From contig JAHAAK010000007.1 in NCBI GenBank assembly GCA_018376905.1, forward strand, positions 1 to 64,000: a DNA stretch of 64,000 nt, written 5' to 3'. The position numbers and the translations under genes were made by a program. Shown here one piece after another: positions 9,101 to 16,526 of the stretch; position 1 is the stretch's first letter, and the number at the start of each line of letters is the position of its first letter. The notes under the pieces were generated by a model, which was not told the DNA's origin, searched no databases, and worked only from the letters and a program-made list of their open reading frames with translations. Source of the DNA: Collinsella sp. (GTDB lineage: Bacteria; Actinomycetota; Coriobacteriia; Coriobacteriales; Coriobacteriaceae).

Positions 9101-10039
9101 GTACTCGCAAACAAGAGTGGCTTTAGCTACGGCGTGGGCATGCTGCAGAGCAATGCGGCGGATGCGGTCGTCAATAGCTGGAAGATTGCCGACAACACGC
9201 AGACCTCGCTCAAGTGGGATGGGCTGCAGCCCAATACGGAGTATCGATTCGCCATCGCCGCCGTTAAGAATGGATCCACGACCGAAACAGGTATTCGCTC
9301 GGCAATCATCACGGTCAAGACCATGCCCGATGGCATGACGATGACCGTGAGCGGACCTGCGGCGGATGCGGATCTTGGATACGACTCTTCGGTTGAGCGC
9401 ACGGCGGGAAGCCACCTGACGCTCTCGGCGATTGGCCATGTGAAGCAACTCGGTGCCGACGATAGCGAAACAGGGCTGGCACCGACCTATATGTGGTACC
9501 GCAAGGGCCGCGGCGAGACAGAGTTTAAGCTCGTGGGTGCCGATGGCAACCTTGCGGCTGGAACGGCCTCAAAGCTCGAGATTGACCTGACCGCAGACGA
9601 TGACGGTGCGCAGTATTACTGCCACGTGGGATACAACGACGTGGGCCTCGACACCGGCACGACGCTCGTGAATATCGAGGCCGAGGAGACGGCGCCCACA
9701 ACGGTGAACGCCACCCCGATCCGCACGCGCCGCCTGTTCTCACAGGCAAGTGCGGGCGCCAAGAAGTTCCTGGACCATACGCTGGTAAACACCGCCGGCC
9801 CAACCGATTCCGAAGGCTCAAAGGACCCCGAGACTCCTGAGACCCCGACGAACCCGGACAAGCCCAAGTCCGACAACGGAGCTAAGACCGACACCAAGGT
9901 CGAGACTACGACCACAGCGAAGAACCTCGCAAACACCGGCGACCAAACATTCGCCCTAGTCGCCACCGCAGCAGCAGCGGGAGCAACGCTCGTAGTGATA
10001 GCCCTCATCATGCTGATCAAGTGCCGCAAGACCCACTAG
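6113..10039 (+). CDS. Large cell-wall-anchored FG-GAP/Fn3 surface protein (signal peptide out of frame)
   Basis: The 1308 residues open to this frame are the mature part of an extracellular protein. If the frameshift near 6043 is repaired, the whole gene is 5964-10039 (1358 aa). Acidic calcium-site-like repeats such as GDVDGDGVDELF (about residue 222), GDLDRDFCDDLAI (302) and NLDGLSEQLAVDE (480) look like FG-GAP beta-propeller blades. A fibronectin type III domain lies at about 970-1065, followed by an Ig-like domain ending near YYCHVGY (about 1170). The end is a Pro/Thr/Lys spacer, the sortase-type motif LANTGD (about 1272), a hydrophobic helix and a basic tail. The function is unknown; adhesion or glycan binding is plausible. 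A terminator follows at 10067-10104. Confidence 0.85.
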   Translation: MTEQDYQALGLGTSEDIPADTIGPYSTDTPTTFATRSEVYMAANGSHGNRYTLRDKLENVERGDIGGSSKLTDGYGSVWGAAKFWQNVNNFDTNSDLYKHSDYGGGTWSYLSNNESSTVLANDNNGFSGIHATSVEFCSDASTGKKSRVAELRAYGDSSSTTIDGKSYAGKVELVLYSFSNGRTRTLDTHLPVTVNTNMMYEGRFKYLDAGYLQEHDAVFDVEAGDVDGDGVDELFVYAGCYVDENGVRKAVVDMYDLEGGNWKQSVVKIDAGNAADYTTHNKGGNGSWTQLQSAPVVSLAAGDLDRDFCDDLAIVVSAPYGKKNIDKSTHCELFSWDASKGALVHVDALGDAGAISLSANGKTMVAANATFGTFAAYDEEGKKTGETVTGLILAGYDWQRSAFDYGASDGSKGLYGALYRYAYFDSESGEFKLSDCKEYRDGLLASYGLMHVPNSAWKDSAQDKRYPCTLAPIALATANLDGLSEQLAVDEVLVGGDVFRDFACNTAQSGAQGLGSMVGTMSMSGQQYNSSNKHDHKGIEQVWISDVKAGSVSGSDRYNESFIAVVGKHRDEDLRKNDDYYWMTASHFSLDENGKVRRGEEQVISESNRRGTTYGTFISLSLPDVDNDSVKITYKDRYKVYTNPRVLAVLQDAPYVEDLEQAYGYLVLGGTSYGEEKGTGTSQGYTIGAELGVAVEVQTGPPLVAMNASVDFAAEGCYDYRSERTVSASVSYESHAGEGDKAVLYTIPMVYYEYEIENEETGGKGVMAAPVSLGAQTSVVNVEAYDRIAKQHNMTPLSYFLTNRSGEPGTYQTTLNGETPVGDSFGLGKPGVTRAYTHDGFNGAAAQSGASIEQTIEVEEGKEQELELGLTLNGSVVMGAKLAKHELFGGLCFGANAGFTTGNSSSESTEYGGTVDNLPEAAQGKYGFVWRLGVNAVDVDKFEADSGDKLGTKDTDQFWIVGYDVKDVEMPDAPAVTGFTANAVDSTSVTFSWDDVLANKSGFSYGVGMLQSNAADAVVNSWKIADNTQTSLKWDGLQPNTEYRFAIAAVKNGSTTETGIRSAIITVKTMPDGMTMTVSGPAADADLGYDSSVERTAGSHLTLSAIGHVKQLGADDSETGLAPTYMWYRKGRGETEFKLVGADGNLAAGTASKLEIDLTADDDGAQYYCHVGYNDVGLDTGTTLVNIEAEETAPTTVNATPIRTRRLFSQASAGAKKFLDHTLVNTAGPTDSEGSKDPETPETPTNPDKPKSDNGAKTDTKVETTTTAKNLANTGDQTFALVATAAAAGATLVVIALIMLIKCRKTH

Positions 10040-10066
10040 TAGCCAGTCGAACATATCGACAACCCA

Positions 10067-10104
10067 AAAACCCGGGTAGCCAAAAAACAGGCCACCCGGG
10101 TTTT
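10067..10104 (+). terminator. Rho-independent terminator of the surface-protein gene
   Basis: AAAACCCGGGT at 10067-10077 pairs perfectly with ACCCGGGTTTT at 10094-10104, 28 bases after the stop codon. Confidence 0.8.
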
Positions 10105-10128
10105 CTGTTGAGTGGAGACTCCGCAAGC

Positions 10129-10359
10129 GGAAACTGCATCCCACAATTAGCGCCCGGAACGGGACACATTTTCCGTCAAGCCCTCATCCGGAAAATCCAT
10201 CCCAGTTTGAGCGCCCAGACCGGGACGCACTTTCCCAAAGGGTCCTCAACGGGAAAATACATCCCGGAATCCAGCTGAATAGTGGGACACACTTTCCCAA
10301 TCAGGTCCCAAGCGGAAACTGCATCCCATTCCAGACAAGAATTCCGGGACACGCTTTCC
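10129..10359. repeat. Alternating-orientation repeat array 2
   Basis: Eight half-repeats of the GGAAANTGCRTCCCA family alternate in orientation at about 31-bp steps, from the forward copy at 10129-10143 to the reverse copy ending at 10359. It has the same architecture as 5391-5840, on the other side of the surface-protein gene. The linkers differ from those of array 1. Confidence 0.85.
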
Positions 10360-10445
10360 GGATACAAACAAGGCCGCATGACGTGGCCTTCAACTTATAT
10401 ATGTTCGGCGATACACCCAAGACAAGCCACACCCCAACATCAGGG

Positions 10446-10575
10446 CGTCTGTCCAGGCGGAGGCATATAAGGTTCATCGCGAGTTCCGCACGCAAAGAAG
10501 GCCACTTAATGTGGCCTTCGTCTTGCGCAGGACTGTCTGAGCAGGGAACCTTATATGCCTCCGCCCGGACAGACG
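10446..10575 (-). repeat. Hairpin element copy 2: conserved core, private outer stem
   Basis: The outer arms (10446-10475 and 10546-10575) are complementary at 29 of 30 positions. The core 10472-10549 is the reverse complement of the core at 5232-5308, with one small indel near the end. On the minus strand it begins 28 bases after the stop codon of the LTA-synthase-like gene, so both copies have the same orientation relative to the gene they follow. Confidence 0.75.
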
Positions 10576-10602
10576 TTTCAGTTGTGAACTCGTAGCTAGT
10601 CG

Positions 10603-12903
10603 CTACTTGATTTTGGTCGTACCCGGTGCCAGGTTGGGGTCGGTCTCGTTGGCCTCGGTCTGGAAGTGCTCGGTGTAGACGTTCTTGCCGTCGCGGAACA
10701 TCTCGTAGTACTGCATCTTGGCGTAATCCTCGCGCGCCTTGGTGGCGGCAGCGGCGGCAGCGTCGTCACCGGTGACGTTGGAGGAGAGCGCCCAGCGCAG
10801 GCTGGCGTCCTCGTAGCCGACCGAGTTAATGGCGGGCAGCGACTCGCGCAGCGTCATGTGCGCCTTCTGGTAGTCGGTCAGCGGGGCGCCGATCAGCTGC
10901 ATAAGCTGCGTGGACAGGTAGTTGGTGGACAGGTCATCGATCTCGCTCGTCTGGTCGCAGCCGGCAACGTCGTAGTTGGCCCAGATGATGTAATCGGTCT
11001 GCCACAGGCGCTCCTGGTGGGTGGCGTCGTCCTCGTCGGTAAACCACTTGTCGTTGAACTTGGACGGGAAGAACGGCTGATGGTCGCCCCAGAACACCAC
11101 GACCACCTTGCGATCGAGTTTGTTCAGGGCGTTGAGGAAGTAACGCAGCGCCTGGTCGGACTGCTCGATGCACGAGACATACTCGTCGACATCGGAGAGC
11201 GTGCCGTCCTCGACGGTCTTGGCGTCCAGATCGGTCGTGTCGATATTCAGGTGCATCTGCTTGTCGACCGGCAGCAGGCCCGTGTCGTAGCCCGAGTGGT
11301 TCTGCATGGTCACGTCGAAGATAAACTGCGGATCGGCGTTCTGGTCGAGCAGCTCAAGAATCTTGTCGTAGGTCGCCTGGTCGGTCACCATACCGCGCAG
11401 GGTGTCGGCTCCCTGGAAGTCGTTGATAGACAGGAACTGGTCAAAGCCAAAGTCCTTGTACACGTTCTCGCGGTTCCAGTTGGTTGCGTGGTTGGGGTGC
11501 ATGGCCGTGGTGGAATATCCGAGCGACTTGAACTGCTCTGCCAGGTTCCCGGTCGTTTCCATGTTGTAGATGGTGTAGGGGTACACGCCCGAGCCCAGGT
11601 TGGCCATGGAGTTGCCGGTCATAAACTCAAACTCGGTATTGGCGGTGCCGCCGCCGTAGGCGCTCACGTAGAGCTTACCGCGGCTGAGGCAGTTGGACAG
11701 GTTCTTAAAGTACTGCGGGCCCTCGTAGCCGGCGCGCATGTTCTGGTAGATGGACAGGTCCGAGAAGGTCTCGTTCATGATGGCGATGACCGTGGGCTTC
11801 TCGCTGTCGAACTGCTCCTTTGCGGCGGCGCGCTCGTCGCTCTTGGCTGCGTCGGACTTGTCGTAGGCCTTGGCGTACTTTTTGAGCGTGGCCTTGGCAT
11901 CGTCGACGGAGTAGTCGGCGGGTTTGGGCGGCTTGATGGACTGCGCTGCGCTAATGAAAGCGGGCAGGTAGCCCTCGCGCCAGTAGCTCTCGAGCGGGCG
12001 CCAGGTGTAGACGGTGATGCCGAGGGTGTTGTAGTAGTCGATGAGCGTGACGTGTGCGGTCACGCCGCCCAGGCACAGCACCGCCACGAGCAGGTTGGTG
12101 AGCAGCATGCGCTTGGCGTTGGCGGCGCCCTTCTGACGGTGCGGTGCCACCAGGCCGGCGTACTCGCACAGCAGCATGGCGATGGCGGTAAAGCCCATGG
12201 ACAGCACGCAGAACAGCGAGATCGAGAAGGTGTAGCCGGTGCCGGCGACCGCGGCGGCGGTGGAGATGGCCGAAAGGTCGCCCGGCTGGATGGGCATGGA
12301 TTTAAACGTGATGACGAAGAACTCGGCAATGCCTAGGACAAAGAGGGCGAAGGCCAGGACCGCGGGAGCCGCGCCGTGGCGCTGGAACAGGAAGAAAAGG
12401 CCGCTCATGAGTGCGGTGATGATAGCCCACTCGAGCAGGATGCACAGGGGGTAGACCCAGGTAAAGTCGTGGTTGGACGAGACCTCCATGCCCAACAGCG
12501 CAAAGACGCCGGCGAGCAACAGGCACAAGACGGCGGCGACGAGCGGTTTGCCCACAAAGGCGCCGCGCAGGCGGGCGAGCTTGCCGGTGGGGGCGGGGAC
12601 GTCGGGCTCGGCGAACGCAAAGACGCGCGGGGCGATGCGGTCGCGGGCGATGCTGGCCCAGGCGCAACCGGTGAGAATGGCATTGGTCAGGATGAGCATC
12701 ACAAAGGCGAGCGGCTCGTTTTGGGCGACGAGGCCCACGGCGCCCCAAATAGTCAAAAAGACCTGGAACAGACCAAAGGCGACGCTCCAGGCGATAGCGC
12801 CCTTGGCAACGGCGCCCGACTGCGCGCGAATGGCCTTGGCCTCGCGCAAGACAAGGTAGACGGTCGCCGCAAGACCGACGAGCGAGATGGCGGCTGCGAA
12901 CAT
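10603..12903 (-). CDS. LTA-synthase-family sulfatase-fold transferase
   Basis: This is a 766-residue polytopic membrane protein with about eight N-terminal hydrophobic segments (residues 1-270) and an extracellular alkaline-phosphatase-fold domain. It shows the family landmarks: NETFSD (metal ligand Glu), GGGTANTEFEFMTG (nucleophile Thr) and WGDHQP (metal ligands Asp and His). The family moves glycerophosphate from phosphatidylglycerol onto glycolipid or glycan chains. Related members add phosphoglycerol or phosphoethanolamine to other polymers, so the exact acceptor is open. A GTG at 12918 extends the frame, but GAGGAG covers 12911-12916 and sits 7 bases before the ATG at 12903, which is chosen. 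It is transcribed away from the nitroreductase across a 214-bp gap. No clear promoter is visible there. Confidence 0.9.
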   Translation of the reverse strand: MFAAAISLVGLAATVYLVLREAKAIRAQSGAVAKGAIAWSVAFGLFQVFLTIWGAVGLVAQNEPLAFVMLILTNAILTGCAWASIARDRIAPRVFAFAEPDVPAPTGKLARLRGAFVGKPLVAAVLCLLLAGVFALLGMEVSSNHDFTWVYPLCILLEWAIITALMSGLFFLFQRHGAAPAVLAFALFVLGIAEFFVITFKSMPIQPGDLSAISTAAAVAGTGYTFSISLFCVLSMGFTAIAMLLCEYAGLVAPHRQKGAANAKRMLLTNLLVAVLCLGGVTAHVTLIDYYNTLGITVYTWRPLESYWREGYLPAFISAAQSIKPPKPADYSVDDAKATLKKYAKAYDKSDAAKSDERAAAKEQFDSEKPTVIAIMNETFSDLSIYQNMRAGYEGPQYFKNLSNCLSRGKLYVSAYGGGTANTEFEFMTGNSMANLGSGVYPYTIYNMETTGNLAEQFKSLGYSTTAMHPNHATNWNRENVYKDFGFDQFLSINDFQGADTLRGMVTDQATYDKILELLDQNADPQFIFDVTMQNHSGYDTGLLPVDKQMHLNIDTTDLDAKTVEDGTLSDVDEYVSCIEQSDQALRYFLNALNKLDRKVVVVFWGDHQPFFPSKFNDKWFTDEDDATHQERLWQTDYIIWANYDVAGCDQTSEIDDLSTNYLSTQLMQLIGAPLTDYQKAHMTLRESLPAINSVGYEDASLRWALSSNVTGDDAAAAAATKAREDYAKMQYYEMFRDGKNVYTEHFQTEANETDPNLAPGTTKIK

Positions 12904-13117
12904 GCTGAGACTCCTCACAAACTTAAAACCTACGAAAGCGGGGGTTTACCCGATTGTTACCAAGATATGCGCTGCAATTGGTGGCTGCGCACAACAACCA
13001 GCCATATTAACGCGCACGTGTGGCGGTGTGGCGCAATGTAGTGGCGACCTGCGCGATAATGGACGGGAATTACACGGAAACGTAAAGGCTTCTTAAAGAA
13101 TTAGCGAGGATGAGGCG

Positions 13118-13966
13118 ATGAACGAGCAGGTTTGCACCAAGGCTGTGGATACGTGCGGCTATCCGGTCGAGACGACGGGCAATGCGGTGCTGGACACGTT
13201 GGAGCACCGTTCCTCCACGCGTGCCTTCGCGCGTGATGACGATGACCGTCCCGTGGCGGTGACCGACGAGCAGCGGGCGGCGATTCTGCATGCGGCGAGT
13301 CGTGCGCCGTCGGCGGGCGCCATGATGATGTATTCCATCGTGAGCATCCGCGAGCAGGCAACGCTCGACCGCCTGGCCGACCTGTGCGACCACCAGCCCA
13401 TGATCGCCAAGGCGCCCTGGGCACTGATATTTGTGGTCGATTATGCCAAGTGGATCGATCTGTTTGAGCACGTGGGCTGCTTTGAGCCCGAGTTTGTCGA
13501 GCGCACGGGTAAGGCGCCCCGCCGCGCGCCGGGTTTGGGCGACTTTGCCATCGCGGCCCAGGACGCCGTGATCGCCGCGCAAAACGCCGTGGTTGCCGCC
13601 GAGGCTCTGGGCCTGGGGAGCTGCTATATCGGTGATATCGTCGAGAATGCCGAGGAAGTTGCCGAGCTGCTCGATCTGCCGCCCTATACCATGCCGCTGT
13701 CGATGCTCATCATCGGCACGCCCCGCAAGGAGCGCCCGGCTATTGCGCATCCCGTGGTGAACCTGGTGCACGAGGAGCGCTACTGCCGCGCCGATGCTGC
13801 GACCATGGACGCGCAGGTGGCCGAGATGGACGCGATGTTCCGTCCGCATGCCCGCGAGGTAGGCGAGCGCGTGGTGGATATCTACACCCGCAAGCACACG
13901 AGCCCCTTTATGGCCGAGATGAGCCGTTCCATGGAGTGGTGGTTCAAAAACTGGCTCGGCAAGTAA
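13118..13966 (+). CDS. Nitroreductase-family FMN enzyme
   Basis: A 282-residue protein of the nitroreductase fold. It has an HRSSTRAF-type N-terminal FMN phosphate-binding motif (about residues 28-36), ASRAPSAGAM (about 62-71), and the AEALGLGSCYIGD element that lies over the flavin (about 162-175). The family uses FMN and NAD(P)H to reduce nitro groups, quinones or other acceptors. The physiological substrate here is unknown. The C-terminal extension of about 60 residues, ending in an aromatic WWFKNWLGK, is longer than usual. The start is supported by GAGGA at 13106-13110. It appears monocistronic and is followed by a palindromic repeat. Confidence 0.88.
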   Translation: MNEQVCTKAVDTCGYPVETTGNAVLDTLEHRSSTRAFARDDDDRPVAVTDEQRAAILHAASRAPSAGAMMMYSIVSIREQATLDRLADLCDHQPMIAKAPWALIFVVDYAKWIDLFEHVGCFEPEFVERTGKAPRRAPGLGDFAIAAQDAVIAAQNAVVAAEALGLGSCYIGDIVENAEEVAELLDLPPYTMPLSMLIIGTPRKERPAIAHPVVNLVHEERYCRADAATMDAQVAEMDAMFRPHAREVGERVVDIYTRKHTSPFMAEMSRSMEWWFKNWLGK

Positions 13967-13978
13967 CGAATGCGGCGA

Positions 13979-14007
13979 TGTGACAAAGGGACAGTCCCTT
14001 TGTCACA
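13979..14007. repeat. 29-bp perfect palindrome (TGTGACAAAGGGA family)
   Basis: TGTGACAAAGGGA and its exact complement flank the loop CAG. Outside it CGGCGAT and ATCGCCG pair again. Further copies are at 27153-27181, 37905-37933, 39453-39481 and 42954-42982, with half copies at 44008-44025, 52281-52298 and 62400-62419. There is no T-tract, so it is not a standard terminator. Confidence 0.85.
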
Positions 14008-14091
14008 TTCCATATCGCCGAGGTGGCCTAAAGGCCGTATAAATGTTTATTTAGCTGGGAAAACAGTGCATTAAAACATGGGCCGATTACC

Positions 14092-14097
14092 TATAAT
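14092..14097 (+). promoter_or_regulatory. -10 box upstream of kup
   Basis: A perfect TATAAT stands 36 bases before the ATG. The expected -35 region near 14069-14074 (CATTAA) is weak, so the promoter may need an activator. The short leader leaves little room for a c-di-AMP riboswitch, and none is seen. Confidence 0.5.
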
Positions 14098-14132
14098 CCC
14101 TTCGAACATTAAAGTTGGGAGGAAACCGGCTT

Positions 14133-16160
14133 ATGGAACAAAAGGCCAAGGAGGCAGCCTCGCACGCTGCGATTCCTGTGAGCATCTCGGCGATGCTCGT
14201 CACGCTGGGCGTGGTGTACGGCGATATCGGCACCAGCCCTATGTATGTAACCAAGGCGCTCGTCGCCGGCAACGGCGGCATCGGAAGCGTCACGGAGGAG
14301 TTCGTGCTCGGCGCGCTCTCCCTTGTCGTGTGGACGGTCACGTTGCTGACCACCATCAAGTATGTGCTCATCTCGCTGCGCGCCGATAACCATGGTGAGG
14401 GCGGCATCTTTGCCCTGTACAGCCTGGTCAAGCGCTGCGGCAAGTGGCTTATCATCCCCGCCATGCTGGGTGGCGCCGCGCTTCTCGCCGACGGCATCCT
14501 GACGCCGGCCGTTACCGTTACCACGGCCATCGAGGGCCTGCGCACCATCCCGGCGGTCCATGCCGTGCTGGGCGATGACCAGGGTCGCGTCGTCGCCATT
14601 ACGCTCGCCATCATCATCGCGCTTTTTTTGGTGCAGCGCATCGGTACGGCCAAGATCGGTCACGCCTTTGGCCCCATCATGACGCTGTGGTTCCTGTTCC
14701 TGGGCGGCACGGGTCTGTTCTTTGTCTTCCAGCACCCCGCCGTGCTGCTGTGCCTCAACCCGGTGCGCGGCATCGCCTTTTTGCTGAGCCCCAACAACCA
14801 CGCGGGCATCATGATTCTGGGCAGCTGCTTCCTCGCCACCACCGGTGCCGAGGCGCTCTACTCCGACATGGGCCACGTCGGCCGCGGCAACATCTACGCT
14901 ACTTGGCCGTTCGTTAAGTGCTGCCTGCTGCTTTCCTATATGGGCCAGGGCGCTTGGCTTATGAACAACGCTGCCAACCCCGAGCTCATGGGCATTGCCG
15001 ACCTCAACCCGTTCTACCAGATGCTCGCCCCGGGCCTGCGCCCGTTTGCCGTCGGCCTTTCCACCGTCGCGGCCATCATTGCCTCGCAGGCGCTCATCAC
15101 CGGCGCATTCTCGCTGGTGTCCGAGGCCAGCCGTCTGGACCTCATGCCGCACATGCAGGTCTTCTACCCTGCCGAGACCAAGGGCCAGCTCTACATCCCC
15201 ATGGTCAACAACGTCATGCTTGTCGGCTGCGTCATCGTGGTGCTGCTGTTCCAGAACTCGGCGCATATGGAAGCCGCCTACGGCCTTGCCATTACGCTGA
15301 CTATGATGTGCACCACGCTGCTGCTCTTCTTCTACCTGCACGAGGAGCGCAAGCTCAAGGTTGCTCCGTGGATCTTCGCGGCCTTCTTCCTTTTGCTCGA
15401 AGGCTTCTTCTTCGTGAGCTCACTTACCAAGTTCTTCCACGGCGGCTACTTCACCATCCTCATGGCCGCGCTCATCATGGGCATCATGGTGTGCTGGTAC
15501 AACGGTACGGCTGTTGAGCAGCGCCAGTTTACGCTGCTGCCGCTGCGCAGCTACCTGCCGCAGCTCAAGCGCCTGCGCGACGACGACCGTTACGAGCGCA
15601 TGAGCGACAACGTCGTGTACCTGACCAAGGACACCCATACCGACTACATCGACCGCGATATCGTCTATTCGATCTTGGACAAGCATCCCAAGCGCGCCCG
15701 CGCCTGGTGGTTTGTGAATGTCGAGACCATGGACGAACCGCACACCTTTGCCTATTCGGTCGAGACGTTCGGCACCGATTACGTGTTCCGCGTGCATCTG
15801 TACCTGGGCTACAAGATCAACCAGCGCGTCAATGCCTACCTGCGTCAGGTCGTTCAGGACCTGGCTGCCACCGGCGAGCTGCCGCCGCAGACGCATGACT
15901 ACTCGGTCTACAAGGATCCGGGTAACATCGGCACGTTCAAGTTCGTCCTGATCCGTAAGCTTCTGGCGCCCGAAAGCGATGTGGAGCCGAGCGAGCGTAC
16001 GGCCATCACGCTCAAGTACATCATCCGCCGCGCCGCCGGCACGCCTGCGCGTTGGTACGGCCTGGAGAACTCCAACGTGAGCTTTGAGTACGTGCCGCTG
16101 TTCACCAAGTTCAAGGCCGTGAACAAGATGCAGCGCCTGGCCCCCAACGAGCGGCCGTAG
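14133..16160 (+). CDS. kup: KUP-family potassium uptake permease
   Basis: A 675-residue K+ permease of the Kup/HAK/KT family. It opens with the family motif LGVVYGDIGTSPMY, has about twelve hydrophobic segments up to about residue 465, and then a long cytosolic domain. It imports K+ with protons in this family. A TTG at 14115 would add six residues, but GGAGG at 14118-14122 is the ribosome site for ATG 14133, so the later start is used. A small membrane protein gene and a KdpDE-like sensor/regulator pair follow on the same strand, which suggests potassium-responsive control, although no KdpFABC pump is in the window. Confidence 0.95.
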   Translation: MEQKAKEAASHAAIPVSISAMLVTLGVVYGDIGTSPMYVTKALVAGNGGIGSVTEEFVLGALSLVVWTVTLLTTIKYVLISLRADNHGEGGIFALYSLVKRCGKWLIIPAMLGGAALLADGILTPAVTVTTAIEGLRTIPAVHAVLGDDQGRVVAITLAIIIALFLVQRIGTAKIGHAFGPIMTLWFLFLGGTGLFFVFQHPAVLLCLNPVRGIAFLLSPNNHAGIMILGSCFLATTGAEALYSDMGHVGRGNIYATWPFVKCCLLLSYMGQGAWLMNNAANPELMGIADLNPFYQMLAPGLRPFAVGLSTVAAIIASQALITGAFSLVSEASRLDLMPHMQVFYPAETKGQLYIPMVNNVMLVGCVIVVLLFQNSAHMEAAYGLAITLTMMCTTLLLFFYLHEERKLKVAPWIFAAFFLLLEGFFFVSSLTKFFHGGYFTILMAALIMGIMVCWYNGTAVEQRQFTLLPLRSYLPQLKRLRDDDRYERMSDNVVYLTKDTHTDYIDRDIVYSILDKHPKRARAWWFVNVETMDEPHTFAYSVETFGTDYVFRVHLYLGYKINQRVNAYLRQVVQDLAATGELPPQTHDYSVYKDPGNIGTFKFVLIRKLLAPESDVEPSERTAITLKYIIRRAAGTPARWYGLENSNVSFEYVPLFTKFKAVNKMQRLAPNERP

Positions 16161-16220
16161 ACGTCGGCGGCTACACGGAGTTGGTTTTTGATGGATAAGC
16201 ATGAGGCCGGGGAGGTAAAC

Positions 16221-16415
16221 ATGGATACAAAGGCGCTCGATGGCCGTGAGGCGGTGGTCGAAATGGTGCGTGAGGCGCGCGTCGACGCCGCCGAAGATCG
16301 GTTCTTTACGAATCGTGCCAACATGGATATGGCCGATCGCGTAATTTCGATCGTGGCACTGGTATTTGGAGCGGTGTGCGTGTGTGCCCTGCTCGCGCAC
16401 GTGCTGTTTGTCTAG
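16221..16415 (+). CDS. Small single-helix membrane protein
   Basis: A 64-residue protein with a charged N-terminal half containing repeated Glu, Asp and Arg (about residues 8-35), then one strong membrane helix IVALVFGAVCVCALLAHVL near the C-terminus. GGAGG at 16211-16215 lies 5 bases before the ATG. In-frame upstream starts at 16188 and 16191 have no such site. It lies between kup and the KdpD-like kinase, so a role in potassium transport or sensing is possible, but I recognise no family. Confidence 0.65.
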   Translation: MDTKALDGREAVVEMVREARVDAAEDRFFTNRANMDMADRVISIVALVFGAVCVCALLAHVLFV

Positions 16416-16460
16416 CGACCGCAGGTTGCAAAGGCTATACACTTGGAACCACCACAAGGG

Positions 16461-16506
16461 AAACCACCACAAAGGTGCCTGTCCCTTTGTGGTGGTTTTT
16501 GTTTTT
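16461..16506 (+). terminator. Strong rho-independent terminator after kup and the small protein
   Basis: AACCACCACAAAG pairs perfectly with CTTTGTGGTGGTT, followed by a T-rich tail to 16506. The apex CAAAGG...GTCCCTTTG resembles the TGTGACAAAGGGA palindromes with a different outer stem. It separates the kup transcript from the sensor kinase gene. Confidence 0.85.
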
Positions 16507-16526
16507 GAGAGAGGGGCGGGGCGCTG

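Noticed and set aside
10666..12336. 556-codon open frame on the plus strand
   Set aside because: Antisense of the LTA-synthase-like gene, whose catalytic motifs are all present on the minus strand.
14041..14132. c-di-AMP (ydaO) riboswitch before kup
   Set aside because: The leader from the TATAAT box to the ATG is about 30 nt, too short, and the motif is not seen.
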